From Haliea sp964022665 (GTDB taxonomy: Bacteria; Pseudomonadota; Gammaproteobacteria; Pseudomonadales; Halieaceae), in assembly GCA_964022665.1 (NCBI GenBank), contig CAXIDF010000016.1, positions 26,635-90,634 on the forward strand: a DNA stretch of 64,000 bases. The letters are read 5' to 3'. The translations under genes were made by a program, and so were the position numbers. The notes under the pieces were generated by a model. That model had not been told where the DNA came from. It worked only from the letters and a program-made list of their open reading frames with translations, and made no database searches. Below, piece after piece: positions 28,511-36,051 of the stretch; the stretch's first letter is position 1, and every line of letters begins with the position of its first letter.

Positions 28511-28822
28511 TCAGGCCTCGGGCACGACTTCCCACTCGGGGGCCTCGAACTCACCCAGCAGGGTGATCTCTACATGGGGTGTCTGCTCGGCGATGATGTC
28601 CATCACCTGCTGCGGCAACCGGGACTCCATTGCATCCCGCGCAGACTTGCTTTCCCACGTCGCGATGGCGAGCAACCGCGTGGGATCACCAATTTTGCGG
28701 TGCAAGCGGGTACCCTGTGCGCCCGGCGCCCGCTGAATAATTTCGCTCGCGCGAATCCATGCCTCAGCGTACGCTTCCGCACTGTAACCCGGGCTCAGGG
28801 TGACTTCGAAAATGTAATGCAC
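28511..28822 (-). CDS. small antibiotic-biosynthesis-monooxygenase (ABM) family protein
   Basis: A 103-aa ABM-fold protein (HYIFEVTLSPGYSAEAYAEAW, then LLAIATWESKSARDAM). The longer frame to 29035 crosses the divergent dusA region and is not credible. A GTG at 28822 is preceded by AGGAGG five bases upstream and is chosen. A TATACT hexamer lies 29 bases further up and could be its -10 element. Members degrade or modify small ring compounds or heme, but many have no known role. Confidence 0.82.
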   Translation of the reverse strand: MHYIFEVTLSPGYSAEAYAEAWIRASEIIQRAPGAQGTRLHRKIGDPTRLLAIATWESKSARDAMESRLPQQVMDIIAEQTPHVEITLLGEFEAPEWEVVPEA

Positions 28823-28883
28823 ACGCACCTCCTGCGGCCAGCTTTTCCCCAGTATAGCGAATTCAGGATGTATCTCCGGTACA

Positions 28884-29927
28884 ATGGCCCACCGCCCAAA
28901 CACACCGCACTTCATGACCGCCAACGCCCACCGTTTTTGCATAGCCCCCATGATGGACTGGAGTGACCGCCACTGCCGGTACTTCTGGCGCCTGCTGAGC
29001 AAACATGCACGCCTGTACACGGAAATGGTCACCACCGGTGCGCTGATACACGGCGACCGGCAGCGTTTCCTCGGCTTCAGCCCTGTGGAGTCGCCGGTGG
29101 CCCTGCAGCTCGGTGGCAGCGAGCCTGCTGACCTTGCGCGCTGCGCGGCTTGGGCTGCTGACTGGGGTTATGACGAAGTGAACCTGAACTGCGGTTGCCC
29201 GTCGGACCGCGTGCAATCGGGTGCCTTCGGCGCGGCCCTGATGGCACAGCCCGAACGCGTGGCGCAATGTGTTGCCGCCATGCGGGATGCCTGTGATCTC
29301 CCGATTACCCTGAAGCATCGCATCGGCATTGATGACATGGAAAGTTACCAGCAACTGCTGGATTTCATGGGCCACAGCGCCAGCGCCGGCTGCAGGGTTT
29401 TTATCGTGCACGCCCGCAAAGCCTGGCTGCAGGGTCTTTCGCCGAAAGAAAACCGGGAAATCCCGCCGCTCAATTACCCCTGGGTGTACCAGCTGAAACG
29501 CGACCTGCCGGAACTGACCATCGTCATCAATGGTGGCATTACCAGCCTGGAAGCCAGCGCCGAGCACCTGCAGCATGTAGACGGCGTCATGCTCGGACGC
29601 GCGGCCTACCACGATCCATGGCTACTCGCCAACGCAGATAGCGCCCTGTTCGGCGCGACCAACCCGCTGGCCGACAAGCATGATGCTATTGTGCAAATGC
29701 TGCCCTACGTGGAACAGGAGCTGCAGCGTGGCACAGCCCTCAATCACATCACGCGCCACCTCCTCGGGCTTTACCAGGGCGTACCGGGCGCGCGTCAATA
29801 CCGGCGCCACCTGAGCGAGAACGCACATCGCAAGGGTGCAGGCGTGACCGTACTGGAAGATGCCCTGAACAAGGTCAGACAGCACGAGCCTGACCAAAAC
29901 TGCACTGCTGAGACAGCCTGCGGGTAG
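28884..29927 (+). CDS. dusA: tRNA-dihydrouridine synthase A
   Basis: A 347-aa flavoprotein reducing uridine to dihydrouridine in the D-loop of tRNA. The N-terminal FCIAPMMDWSDRHCRYFWR, the catalytic-Cys motif LNCGCPSDRVQSGAFGAALM and the FMN-binding VINGGITSLE are all DusA-like. The ATG at 28914 (MTANAHRF) is an alternative start, and a TACAAT hexamer overlaps the upstream ATG, which would favour 28914. It diverges from the ABM gene. Confidence 0.93.
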   Translation: MAHRPNTPHFMTANAHRFCIAPMMDWSDRHCRYFWRLLSKHARLYTEMVTTGALIHGDRQRFLGFSPVESPVALQLGGSEPADLARCAAWAADWGYDEVNLNCGCPSDRVQSGAFGAALMAQPERVAQCVAAMRDACDLPITLKHRIGIDDMESYQQLLDFMGHSASAGCRVFIVHARKAWLQGLSPKENREIPPLNYPWVYQLKRDLPELTIVINGGITSLEASAEHLQHVDGVMLGRAAYHDPWLLANADSALFGATNPLADKHDAIVQMLPYVEQELQRGTALNHITRHLLGLYQGVPGARQYRRHLSENAHRKGAGVTVLEDALNKVRQHEPDQNCTAETACG

Positions 29928-30017
29928 CACACAAGGGGATTATCCTGCACACTTGGTTGCGCAGTCTGTAACCCGGCGGTTGCGTTCAAGCCGCACGTTT
30001 CACAAGGACCTCCCGAC

Positions 30018-30971
30018 ATGAGCAGTAAACTCGACCAACTGAAGTCGATGACTGATGTGGTCGCCGATACCGGTGATATCGAGGCCATTCGCCGCTTTCA
30101 CCCCCAGGACGCCACCACCAATCCCTCGCTGTTGCTGAAAGCCGCAGCCCTGCCCCACTACGGCAGACTGCTCTCTGACGCTCTCGACTGGGCCACCCGG
30201 GCCGGGGGCAGCAGCGCTGAACAAATGGCCAACTGCTGTGACCGCTTTGCAGTCGACATCGGGCGCGAAATCCTCGGCATCGTTCCCGGACGTATCTCAA
30301 CGGAAGTCGATGCACGGCTCTCGTTTGACACCCGCGCCACCATGGCGCGCGCGCGCAAGCTGATCGGGATGTACGAAGACGCTGGTATCGGGCGCGAACG
30401 CGTGCTGATCAAGATCGCCGCCACCTGGGAGGGCATTAACGCCGCCCGGGGCTTGGAGCGCGAGGGCATCAACTGCAACCTGACCCTGCTGTTTGGCTTT
30501 GCCCAGGCCAGCGCCTGCGCGGACGCCGGGGTCTACCTGATTTCACCGTTCGTGGGGCGTATTCTCGACTGGCATCTCGCCAACACCGATATCACGGTAG
30601 CGCACCCCGACGAGGACCCCGGCGTACAATCTGTGCGCCGGATATATCACCACTACAAAGCGCACGGCTACAACACCGTGGTCATGGGTGCCAGTTTCCG
30701 CAACGCGGGCGAGATCGAAGCACTCGCGGGCTGCGACCGGCTGACCATAAGCCCGGCACTGCTGGAAACGCTGGCAGCGGATAGCGGCGAACTGCCGCGC
30801 CGGCTCAGCGCACAGGACAGCCGTGCAGACGACCCGCAATCCACCCTTGATGAGGGCAGCTTCCGCCTGGCGTTGAACGAAGATGCGATGGCAACGGAGA
30901 AACTTGCCGAAGGCATTCGCAACTTTATCGCGGACCAGAGGCGACTCGAGGAGGTTATCAGCGCGGCATGA
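30018..30971 (+). CDS. tal: transaldolase
   Basis: A 317-aa TalB-type transaldolase of the pentose phosphate pathway. It starts MSSKLDQLKSMTDVVADTGD and shows the substrate region DATTNPSLLLKA, the Schiff-base Lys in RVLIKIAATWEG and SPFVGRILDW. The start has AAGGAC upstream. It overlaps the following TerB-like gene by four bases. Confidence 0.96.
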   Translation: MSSKLDQLKSMTDVVADTGDIEAIRRFHPQDATTNPSLLLKAAALPHYGRLLSDALDWATRAGGSSAEQMANCCDRFAVDIGREILGIVPGRISTEVDARLSFDTRATMARARKLIGMYEDAGIGRERVLIKIAATWEGINAARGLEREGINCNLTLLFGFAQASACADAGVYLISPFVGRILDWHLANTDITVAHPDEDPGVQSVRRIYHHYKAHGYNTVVMGASFRNAGEIEALAGCDRLTISPALLETLAADSGELPRRLSAQDSRADDPQSTLDEGSFRLALNEDAMATEKLAEGIRNFIADQRRLEEVISAA

Positions 30972-31411
30972 TCAAGGCACTGAAATCCCTGTTTATACTC
31001 CCCGAAGCGGAGACCCCGGAGCAGCTGGAACACCGGCTGCAACTGGCAGCAGCCGCACTGCTGATTGAAACAGCGCGTGCCGATTTCACTCAGGATGCCA
31101 GCGAGGAGGCGACATTGGAACAGCTGCTGTGCAATGCCCTGTCGCTGCCCAGTCAGGAAGTGAGGGCGCTGATCGCAGCAGCGGGCGAGAGGGTCGACGA
31201 GGCCACCTCACTGTACGAATTCACCCGCGTGATTAACGACCACTACGGGCCTGAGGAAAAGCTCACCCTGATTGCCAGCATGTGGCAGGTGGCCTACGCC
31301 GACGGCGATCTGGATAAATACGAGGAACACCTGATTCGCCAGGTGGCGGAACTGACGTATGTGCCGCATCAGGACTACATTCGCTGCAAGCTGGACGCGC
31401 GAAAAAGCTGA
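30968..31411 (+). CDS. TerB-like (tellurite-resistance-fold) protein
   Basis: A 147-aa, mostly helical, acidic protein of the TerB/DjlA N-terminal fold; the core reads LTLIASMWQVAYADGDLDKYEEHLIRQ, which contains the Asp-rich metal-binding helix pair. The family occurs in several stress and envelope contexts and is not itself proof of tellurite resistance. It is translated together with transaldolase (ATGA overlap) and converges with the STAS gene. Confidence 0.82.
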   Translation: MIKALKSLFILPEAETPEQLEHRLQLAAAALLIETARADFTQDASEEATLEQLLCNALSLPSQEVRALIAAAGERVDEATSLYEFTRVINDHYGPEEKLTLIASMWQVAYADGDLDKYEEHLIRQVAELTYVPHQDYIRCKLDARKS

Positions 31412-31417
31412 CCCGGC

Positions 31418-31900
31418 TCAGCTGCGCTCGAGTACGACCATGAGGTCCTTGAAGCGTGCGCGGTTTTCCTCCGACAGCCCCATCAACACCCGGTGTGCCT
31501 CAATCACCTTGTCACGCACAGACGCCTCACTGCCCTTCACCAAGGGTATGCAATCAATGCACTCGGGGTTGGCGCAGGCGTCTTCGTGTAAATCATACAA
31601 CCTCTGGAAACCCATGCTCTTGATCAGGCGGGTGATACTGGGATTACTGGAGTAAATTGCCGGCGTGAAGCCGTAGCGCGCGCGGACTTCCAGCGCCAGC
31701 TTTGCCAGCAAACCCAGGGTGGTACTGTCAATGCCCTCGGCATCGCACAGGTCCACCCAGACACTGGCAAAATCGGGGTTATCCAGCATGCGCTGGACAT
31801 AATCGTCGATGGTTGTGCACAAGGTAAGCCGCACGTCCCCCGTCAGGCGCACCACATAGGCGCCGTCCTGGCTCGCTGCAAGTATCCGGCCCTCTTCCAT
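31418..31900 (-). CDS. STAS-domain anti-sigma factor antagonist (HsbA-like)
   Basis: A 160-aa protein with an N-terminal STAS domain (about residues 10-110). The phospho-accepting Ser lies in DSTTLGLLAKLALE. The C-terminal tail after residue 115 is charged and contains four spaced cysteines' worth of pattern only partly (ACANPECIDCIP). It is one base downstream of an HsbR-like phosphatase, matching the HsbR-HsbA order of pseudomonads, where the pair controls FlgM, motility and biofilm. Target unknown here. Confidence 0.86.
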   Translation of the reverse strand: MEEGRILAASQDGAYVVRLTGDVRLTLCTTIDDYVQRMLDNPDFASVWVDLCDAEGIDSTTLGLLAKLALEVRARYGFTPAIYSSNPSITRLIKSMGFQRLYDLHEDACANPECIDCIPLVKGSEASVRDKVIEAHRVLMGLSEENRARFKDLMVVLERS

Positions 31901-31901
31901 C

Positions 31902-33086
31902 TCAACTCCGCTTGCTGATAAACAGCGCAGCTATATCATCCGGTGCTGTTTCCACACGGTCCAACCCCAGCCTGGTGACGATATCCTCGGGCGTCTCCGC
32001 AGACTCTTCGAACACCTTGAGAAAATATTTTTCCTTTTCGATCAGGTTCGTGGGCGGCAGTATCTCCAGAATACCGTCGGAGAAGAGCGCCAGCATAAAC
32101 CGTTGCGGCAGATCAATCAGGTGCTCCTCATAGGCCACATCCTCCATGATCCCGACCGCCGAGCCCTCGCCACGCAAATAGCGGGCCCCCTGTTCTGAGA
32201 CCAGCACAGGTTGCGGCAGGTGACCGGCAACGCTGTAGCGCAAGGTATTCGCCTCGGTATCCAGCAGCCCCACCACCATCGTGGCAAATTTGCCGACGCC
32301 CAGATCGAGCAGCTCCTGATTGGCCCGCTTCAACATGGCGACAGGGCTCAGCAGGGTGTCATCGTCACGGCGCAGGAAGTCGGAGCGCTTGCGTGCAAAC
32401 AGGTTCTTGAGCAGCACCGTGGTAAAGGCCGACGAGCTGCCATGACCGGAAACGTCCGCCATGAAAAAGGCAACGTGATGCTGCCCCACCGTGAAGTAAT
32501 CGGTGAAGTCTCCGCTCAGGTACAACGACGGAATTACCGTGTGGCTGAAAACGTAGGGCTCCATGACCATGGGGCTGACCGGTAACATACGTAACTGCAC
32601 CTGGCGCCCCGCCTGCTGGTCCTGCTCGAGCATTTTCACGGTGCCGCGCAATTCCATGTTGGCCTGTTCAAGGCGCTGGCGAGACTCTCGCAACTCGCGA
32701 CGCATCTGGCGCTGTCGGACACAGCGTTCGATGGACTTGAACAGCGCTTCCTCATCCTCGATGGGCCGTACGAAAAAATCGCTGGCCCCCAGGCGCAGCG
32801 CGGTCACCATCTTGTCGACCTCGGCGCGGTCACTGAGCATGATCGCGGGGATCTGCAGGTCGAGCTCACGCAAGGAGCGGCGCGCCTCCTGCCAGGAAAC
32901 GGCTTCCAGATCCAGCTCGCACAGAATGACATCGAGGTCCTGATTGTCGGCGAGAAAATGATAGGCCTTGAGCACATCGGTGAACACTTCAACCCGATAC
33001 CCCTCGCCGATGACGGTTTGCGCCAGCGCGGCGGCCCGGGCGGCATCGTCATCGATGAGCAGCACATACCCTTTGGATTTCATCAT
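31902..33086 (-). CDS. response regulator with PP2C/SpoIIE phosphatase domain (HsbR-like), degenerate receiver
   Basis: A 394-aa protein: receiver (residues 6-125), coiled-coil linker (130-175) and SpoIIE-type phosphatase domain with SGDFTDYF, ADVSGHGSSSAF and LFSDGILE, whose acidic residues bind metal. The ATG at 33086 fits the receiver start MMKSKGYVLLIDDD; an upstream ATG adds unrelated residues. In the receiver the acidic pair is kept (Asp12, Asp13), but the phospho-acceptor position is Glu57 (VILCEL) and the conserved Lys is Arg107 (FFVRPI). It would dephosphorylate the adjacent STAS protein. Whether it still needs a kinase is doubtful. Confidence 0.88.
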   Translation of the reverse strand: MMKSKGYVLLIDDDAARAAALAQTVIGEGYRVEVFTDVLKAYHFLADNQDLDVILCELDLEAVSWQEARRSLRELDLQIPAIMLSDRAEVDKMVTALRLGASDFFVRPIEDEEALFKSIERCVRQRQMRRELRESRQRLEQANMELRGTVKMLEQDQQAGRQVQLRMLPVSPMVMEPYVFSHTVIPSLYLSGDFTDYFTVGQHHVAFFMADVSGHGSSSAFTTVLLKNLFARKRSDFLRRDDDTLLSPVAMLKRANQELLDLGVGKFATMVVGLLDTEANTLRYSVAGHLPQPVLVSEQGARYLRGEGSAVGIMEDVAYEEHLIDLPQRFMLALFSDGILEILPPTNLIEKEKYFLKVFEESAETPEDIVTRLGLDRVETAPDDIAALFISKRS

Positions 33087-33211
33087 GCGGCACTTGCGGA
33101 GCGTGTGCTGACGGACAGTACGCCCTTGATTTGGGGGGGGCAACCAATTTGCACCGGGTTTGGGCAGGATTTCACAGTTTTGGTGCAAACCACAGTGAGC
33201 GTCATGCTGCG

Positions 33212-33931
33212 CTAGAGTTCGTCCGGCCAGTCTTCGTCGCTGAAGTCGGAAAAGCTGTCCTCTACCTCGCCATCGTTCACCAGCGCACGGCGCTGCTGAA
33301 GGTAGGCATCACGTATGAAAATGTAGCGATCACCCGAGATCAGGTCCTCCGCTTTCAACAGCTCCACCCGGGAGCTGACCAGCTCCAGGCCGATCAATGA
33401 ATTGCGCAGCCGCACGTCGTCAATCGCCACTTCAACCGAGGTGTAGGCATCAAACACCGTGCCGACACCACTGCGCATGGTCCGCGGCCCGAAAAGCGGC
33501 ACCATCAGGTAAGGCCCCTCCGGCACACCCCACACCGCGAGGGTCTGTCCGAAGTCGGTTCTCAGGGGCTCTATACCCATGCGGGTGGCGACGTCGAACA
33601 GTCCGAGCATACCGATGGTGGAATTCAACAGAAAGCGACCACCGGCCTGTGCCGCGCCCTGCAGACGTCCCTGCAGGATGGAGTTCAGCGTCGTGTTGAC
33701 ATCGCGCAGGTTGCGGAAGAAATTGTCGACCCCCGTCTCCAGCGGATCCGGCGTTACGGCGTGATAGCCGCGCGCTGCCGGCTTCAGCAGATACTGGTCC
33801 ATGCGCTCATTAAAGACGAAAATCGGCCGGTTAATTGCCTCCAGGGGGTCGGTATCCACAGGCTCTGCGGCCATCGCGGGTGCGAGCCCAAACAGGCAGA
33901 GCAGTAGCACTATCGGATGCAAAAATTTCAT
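33212..33931 (-). CDS. mlaA: MlaA/VacJ-family protein
   Basis: A 239-aa MlaA homologue that removes surface phospholipids from the outer membrane for retrograde transport. Motifs DPLEAINRPIFVFNERMDQY, FRNLRDVNTTLN and LAVWGVPEGPYLMVPLFGP are characteristic. The N-terminus is an ordinary signal peptide (ending APAMAAEP) with no lipobox Cys, unlike the lipoprotein of E. coli. No mlaBCDEF genes are adjacent. It is followed leftward by nothing until the HsbR gene. Confidence 0.92.
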   Translation of the reverse strand: MKFLHPIVLLLCLFGLAPAMAAEPVDTDPLEAINRPIFVFNERMDQYLLKPAARGYHAVTPDPLETGVDNFFRNLRDVNTTLNSILQGRLQGAAQAGGRFLLNSTIGMLGLFDVATRMGIEPLRTDFGQTLAVWGVPEGPYLMVPLFGPRTMRSGVGTVFDAYTSVEVAIDDVRLRNSLIGLELVSSRVELLKAEDLISGDRYIFIRDAYLQQRRALVNDGEVEDSFSDFSDEDWPDEL

Positions 33932-34006
33932 CGGTGGGTCGCGGTCAGGATTAGCCGCAGAATATTACGCCTGTGAGGAGGGCTGAGCAACGGGGAAAAG
34001 TACCTC

Positions 34007-34747
34007 TCAGTGCGTGACAAGAATGCCCCGGGCCACGAAGTCCGCCAGCTGGGCCGCGCCGAAGTCGCTGACCGTGTCCTCCGGCAATGACAGTTCCGCC
34101 GCCAGCGCATGCAGCAGCGCGGCGCCTGGCTCGGACCCGCGCTCCCTGACCAGTTCCAGCAACCGTGCCGTGGCGGCGTTCAAGGCCATGAATTGCACCG
34201 TATCCGCGCGGTCGCGATAGACCACAAGATATACGGGGTCACCCGGCTCTGTGGGCCGGAAGTCCACACCAATCTGGTGCACGGGGTAGGCATAGGCGAG
34301 CGGCCACGCCAGTGGCGAGAGCGTCAACGGTGAACGCATGGGATCGCCGCCCGCTTCCGGAGGTATATCGTCTTCCGCCACCGTGAGCGCCAGCTCCACC
34401 CATTCGTAGTGTGCGAGCTCAGCGATAAAGGGCGGATCGTCGGGGTGTGGGCACGAACGCTCAAGCAGAAAACGCACGAACTCCTGACTGATCTCAAGGA
34501 AATAGGGTGTGTGGCAGCGGTGACCGTCAATGAACGCGCGCACCAGTCGATGCCAGGCTGCGTCAGCATAGAGGCGCCGCAACACAGGAAAACCGCCGCT
34601 GATAAAGCCCTCGATATTGTTGTAGATCAGTGTTTCATACACCTGCAGACGCCGGCGCTCCACCCCCGCGGGCGGCTGTTGCGTTGCGGGGTCGCGCAGG
34701 TAGCGCGCCATGGCCAACTGCTGGGCGCGCAATTCAGCCATGCGCAC
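34007..34747 (-). CDS. bufC: MNIO partner protein, DUF2063 (BufC/HvfC-like)
   Basis: A 246-aa DUF2063 protein. The N-terminal helical domain contains VYETLIYNNIEGFISGGFPVLRRL, and the second half has YPVHQIGVDF and YRDRADTVQF. In known bufferin and oxazolin operons this protein recruits the precursor leader to the MNIO enzyme. It overlaps the MNIO gene by 14 bases (a second in-frame ATG sits at 34741). Symbol follows the bufferin nomenclature. Confidence 0.87.
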   Translation of the reverse strand: MRMAELRAQQLAMARYLRDPATQQPPAGVERRRLQVYETLIYNNIEGFISGGFPVLRRLYADAAWHRLVRAFIDGHRCHTPYFLEISQEFVRFLLERSCPHPDDPPFIAELAHYEWVELALTVAEDDIPPEAGGDPMRSPLTLSPLAWPLAYAYPVHQIGVDFRPTEPGDPVYLVVYRDRADTVQFMALNAATARLLELVRERGSEPGAALLHALAAELSLPEDTVSDFGAAQLADFVARGILVTH

Positions 34748-35588
34748 GCCCAGGCACGACCGCTCGCGCCGTGTGCTGGAGCTGGCGTATCTGCTCTACT
34801 TCCAGCAACAATTCCGACAGTGGCGGGAGATTGAAATCGCGTTCCAGCAGCGTTGGCAGCGGCCCGAGCAAACTGTAGGCCTCGGCGAGCAACGACCAGA
34901 CCGGCGCAATCACGGAGGCCCCGTGCGTATCCACTTTCAAGTCGGGGGCTTCGTCATAGTGGCCCGCCACATGAATATAGCGCACCCGGTCCAGAGGCAG
35001 GGCCTGCAGGAATTCGCAAGGTGAATAGCTGTGATTGATGCTGTTGACGTAGATATTGTTTACGTCGAGAAGCAGATCGCAGCCGGCACGCCGGACCACG
35101 CTGGTGATAAACTCTGCCTCGGACATTTCGGCGTGGGGCTGGGCGTAGTATGACGCGTTCTCCAGCGCAATCGGTTCGCCGATAATATCCTGCACACGCT
35201 GTACGCGCTCGACTACGTGCGTCACAGCTTCTTCTGTGAAGGGTATCGGCAGCAGATCATAAAGATGCCCGTCAGCGGCACAATAGGTTAAATGTTCTGT
35301 ATACAGGCTGGCGCCGATGTCCTGCATGAGGGCCCGCACTGCTTTGACCAGGTTTGTATCCAGCGCGTCGGGGCCCCCAATGTCCAGGGAGAGCCCGTGT
35401 AGAACCATTGGTTGACGCGCTGCTAGCTCGCGGAACTGGCGCCCCAGTCGCCCGCCAACGCCAATCCAGTTCTCCGGAGCGACCTCCAGGAAATCGACCT
35501 GCGGATTCGCTGCAGAAAGCAGCGGGCCCAGAAGGGCCCGCCGCAAACCCAGGCCCGCACCGGCGAGCCCGTCAGAGCGCTCGGGCAT
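34734..35588 (-). CDS. bufB: multinuclear non-heme iron oxygenase, MNIO (DUF692), RiPP-modifying
   Basis: A 284-aa DUF692 TIM-barrel enzyme. Likely metal ligands lie in MVLHGLSLDIG, YTEHLTY, ALENASYY, LLLDVNNIY, IHVAGHYD and DTHGASV. The family installs heterocycles at precursor Cys residues. The ATG at 35588 overlaps the precursor stop as TGATG, so translation is coupled; an ATG nine codons upstream would overlap the precursor and is less likely. The gene lies between the precursor and BufC, the canonical order. Product chemistry is inferred from the precursor motifs. Confidence 0.92.
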   Translation of the reverse strand: MPERSDGLAGAGLGLRRALLGPLLSAANPQVDFLEVAPENWIGVGGRLGRQFRELAARQPMVLHGLSLDIGGPDALDTNLVKAVRALMQDIGASLYTEHLTYCAADGHLYDLLPIPFTEEAVTHVVERVQRVQDIIGEPIALENASYYAQPHAEMSEAEFITSVVRRAGCDLLLDVNNIYVNSINHSYSPCEFLQALPLDRVRYIHVAGHYDEAPDLKVDTHGASVIAPVWSLLAEAYSLLGPLPTLLERDFNLPPLSELLLEVEQIRQLQHTARAVVPGRAHG

Positions 35589-35923
35589 CAGCCGCCGCAC
35601 TTGCCTTCGCCGCATTTGCCCTCGGCGTCTTTTCCGCTGTCTTTTTCACCACACTTGCCTTCACCACACTTGCCTTCGGCATCCTTCTCGCCACACTTGC
35701 CCTCGCCACATTTGCCTTCGGCATCCTTCTCACCGCATTTGCCTTCGCCGCACTTGCCTTCGTGGTCACCATCACCGTGCGAGTTGAAATTAGCCAGGTT
35801 GTAGCCGGAGCTGAGTTCCTGCGCCGCAAAAGGGTTTACGGAGGCTGAAGCCGCTGGAACTACTGAGCCCACGAGGAACGCCGCACCCAGTGCCAGCGCC
35901 AGGGGTTTTCTTGAATCTGTCAT
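35588..35923 (-). CDS. bufA: RiPP precursor with eight EGKCG motifs (bufferin/oxazolin-like)
   Basis: A 111-aa secreted precursor: a signal peptide (about residues 1-27, ending AASA), a short spacer and a core containing EGKCG eight times (Cys 58, 63, 72, 77, 86, 91, 104, 109) as pairs separated by EKDA or EKDSGKDA. EGKCG is the motif in which MNIO enzymes convert Cys to copper-binding heterocycles in bufferins and in the HvfA oxazolin. AAGGAC precedes the ATG. The signal peptide indicates export to the periplasm. Copper protection is the best guess. Eight motifs is many for the family. Confidence 0.93.
   Translation of the reverse strand: MTDSRKPLALALGAAFLVGSVVPAASASVNPFAAQELSSGYNLANFNSHGDGDHEGKCGEGKCGEKDAEGKCGEGKCGEKDAEGKCGEGKCGEKDSGKDAEGKCGEGKCGG
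35594..35761 (-). repeat. in-gene tandem repeat encoding paired EGKCG units
   Basis: The precursor core is a tandem array of about four units, each encoding EGKCGEGKCGEKDA (42 bases) with the last spacer lengthened by four codons. The repeats are near-identical at DNA level, so unit number could change by slippage or recombination, tuning the number of metal-binding sites. Confidence 0.85.
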
Positions 35924-35965
35924 GATTGTTGTCCTTTTAATGTTGTCAGGTCATTGCACACAAGT

Positions 35966-35990
35966 GCAGGCAGCAAAATGGCCTGCCTGC
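35966..35990. other. inverted repeat between the buf operon and hrpA
   Basis: Perfect 8-bp arms (GCAGGCAG and CTGCCTGC) flank nine bases about 43-67 bases upstream of the precursor ATG and 60-85 bases downstream of hrpA. There is no U-run on the hrpA-transcript side, so it is not a classical terminator. It could be a regulator site for the RiPP operon or a hairpin in its leader. Confidence 0.4.
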
Positions 35991-36051
35991 CTCATGTGAC
36001 TCGATATTGTCAGTGAAGTTTCGCCCCGGCGCTTTTCCATTTGGTAATAAT

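Noticed and set aside
28823..29035. N-terminal extension of the ABM protein
   Set aside because: It would overlap the divergent dusA promoter and coding start, and a GTG with AGGAGG at 28822 fits the domain start.
30968..31411. A tellurite-resistance determinant
   Set aside because: Only a lone TerB-like fold next to transaldolase is present and no other ter genes, so resistance is not supported.
35594..35761. CRISPR-like or satellite repeat
   Set aside because: The repeats are in a secreted-peptide coding frame with preserved codons and no spacers of unique sequence, so they are protein repeats.
35966..35990. Intrinsic terminator for hrpA
   Set aside because: The stem is good but no U-run follows on the hrpA transcript, so it was left as an inverted repeat of unclear role.
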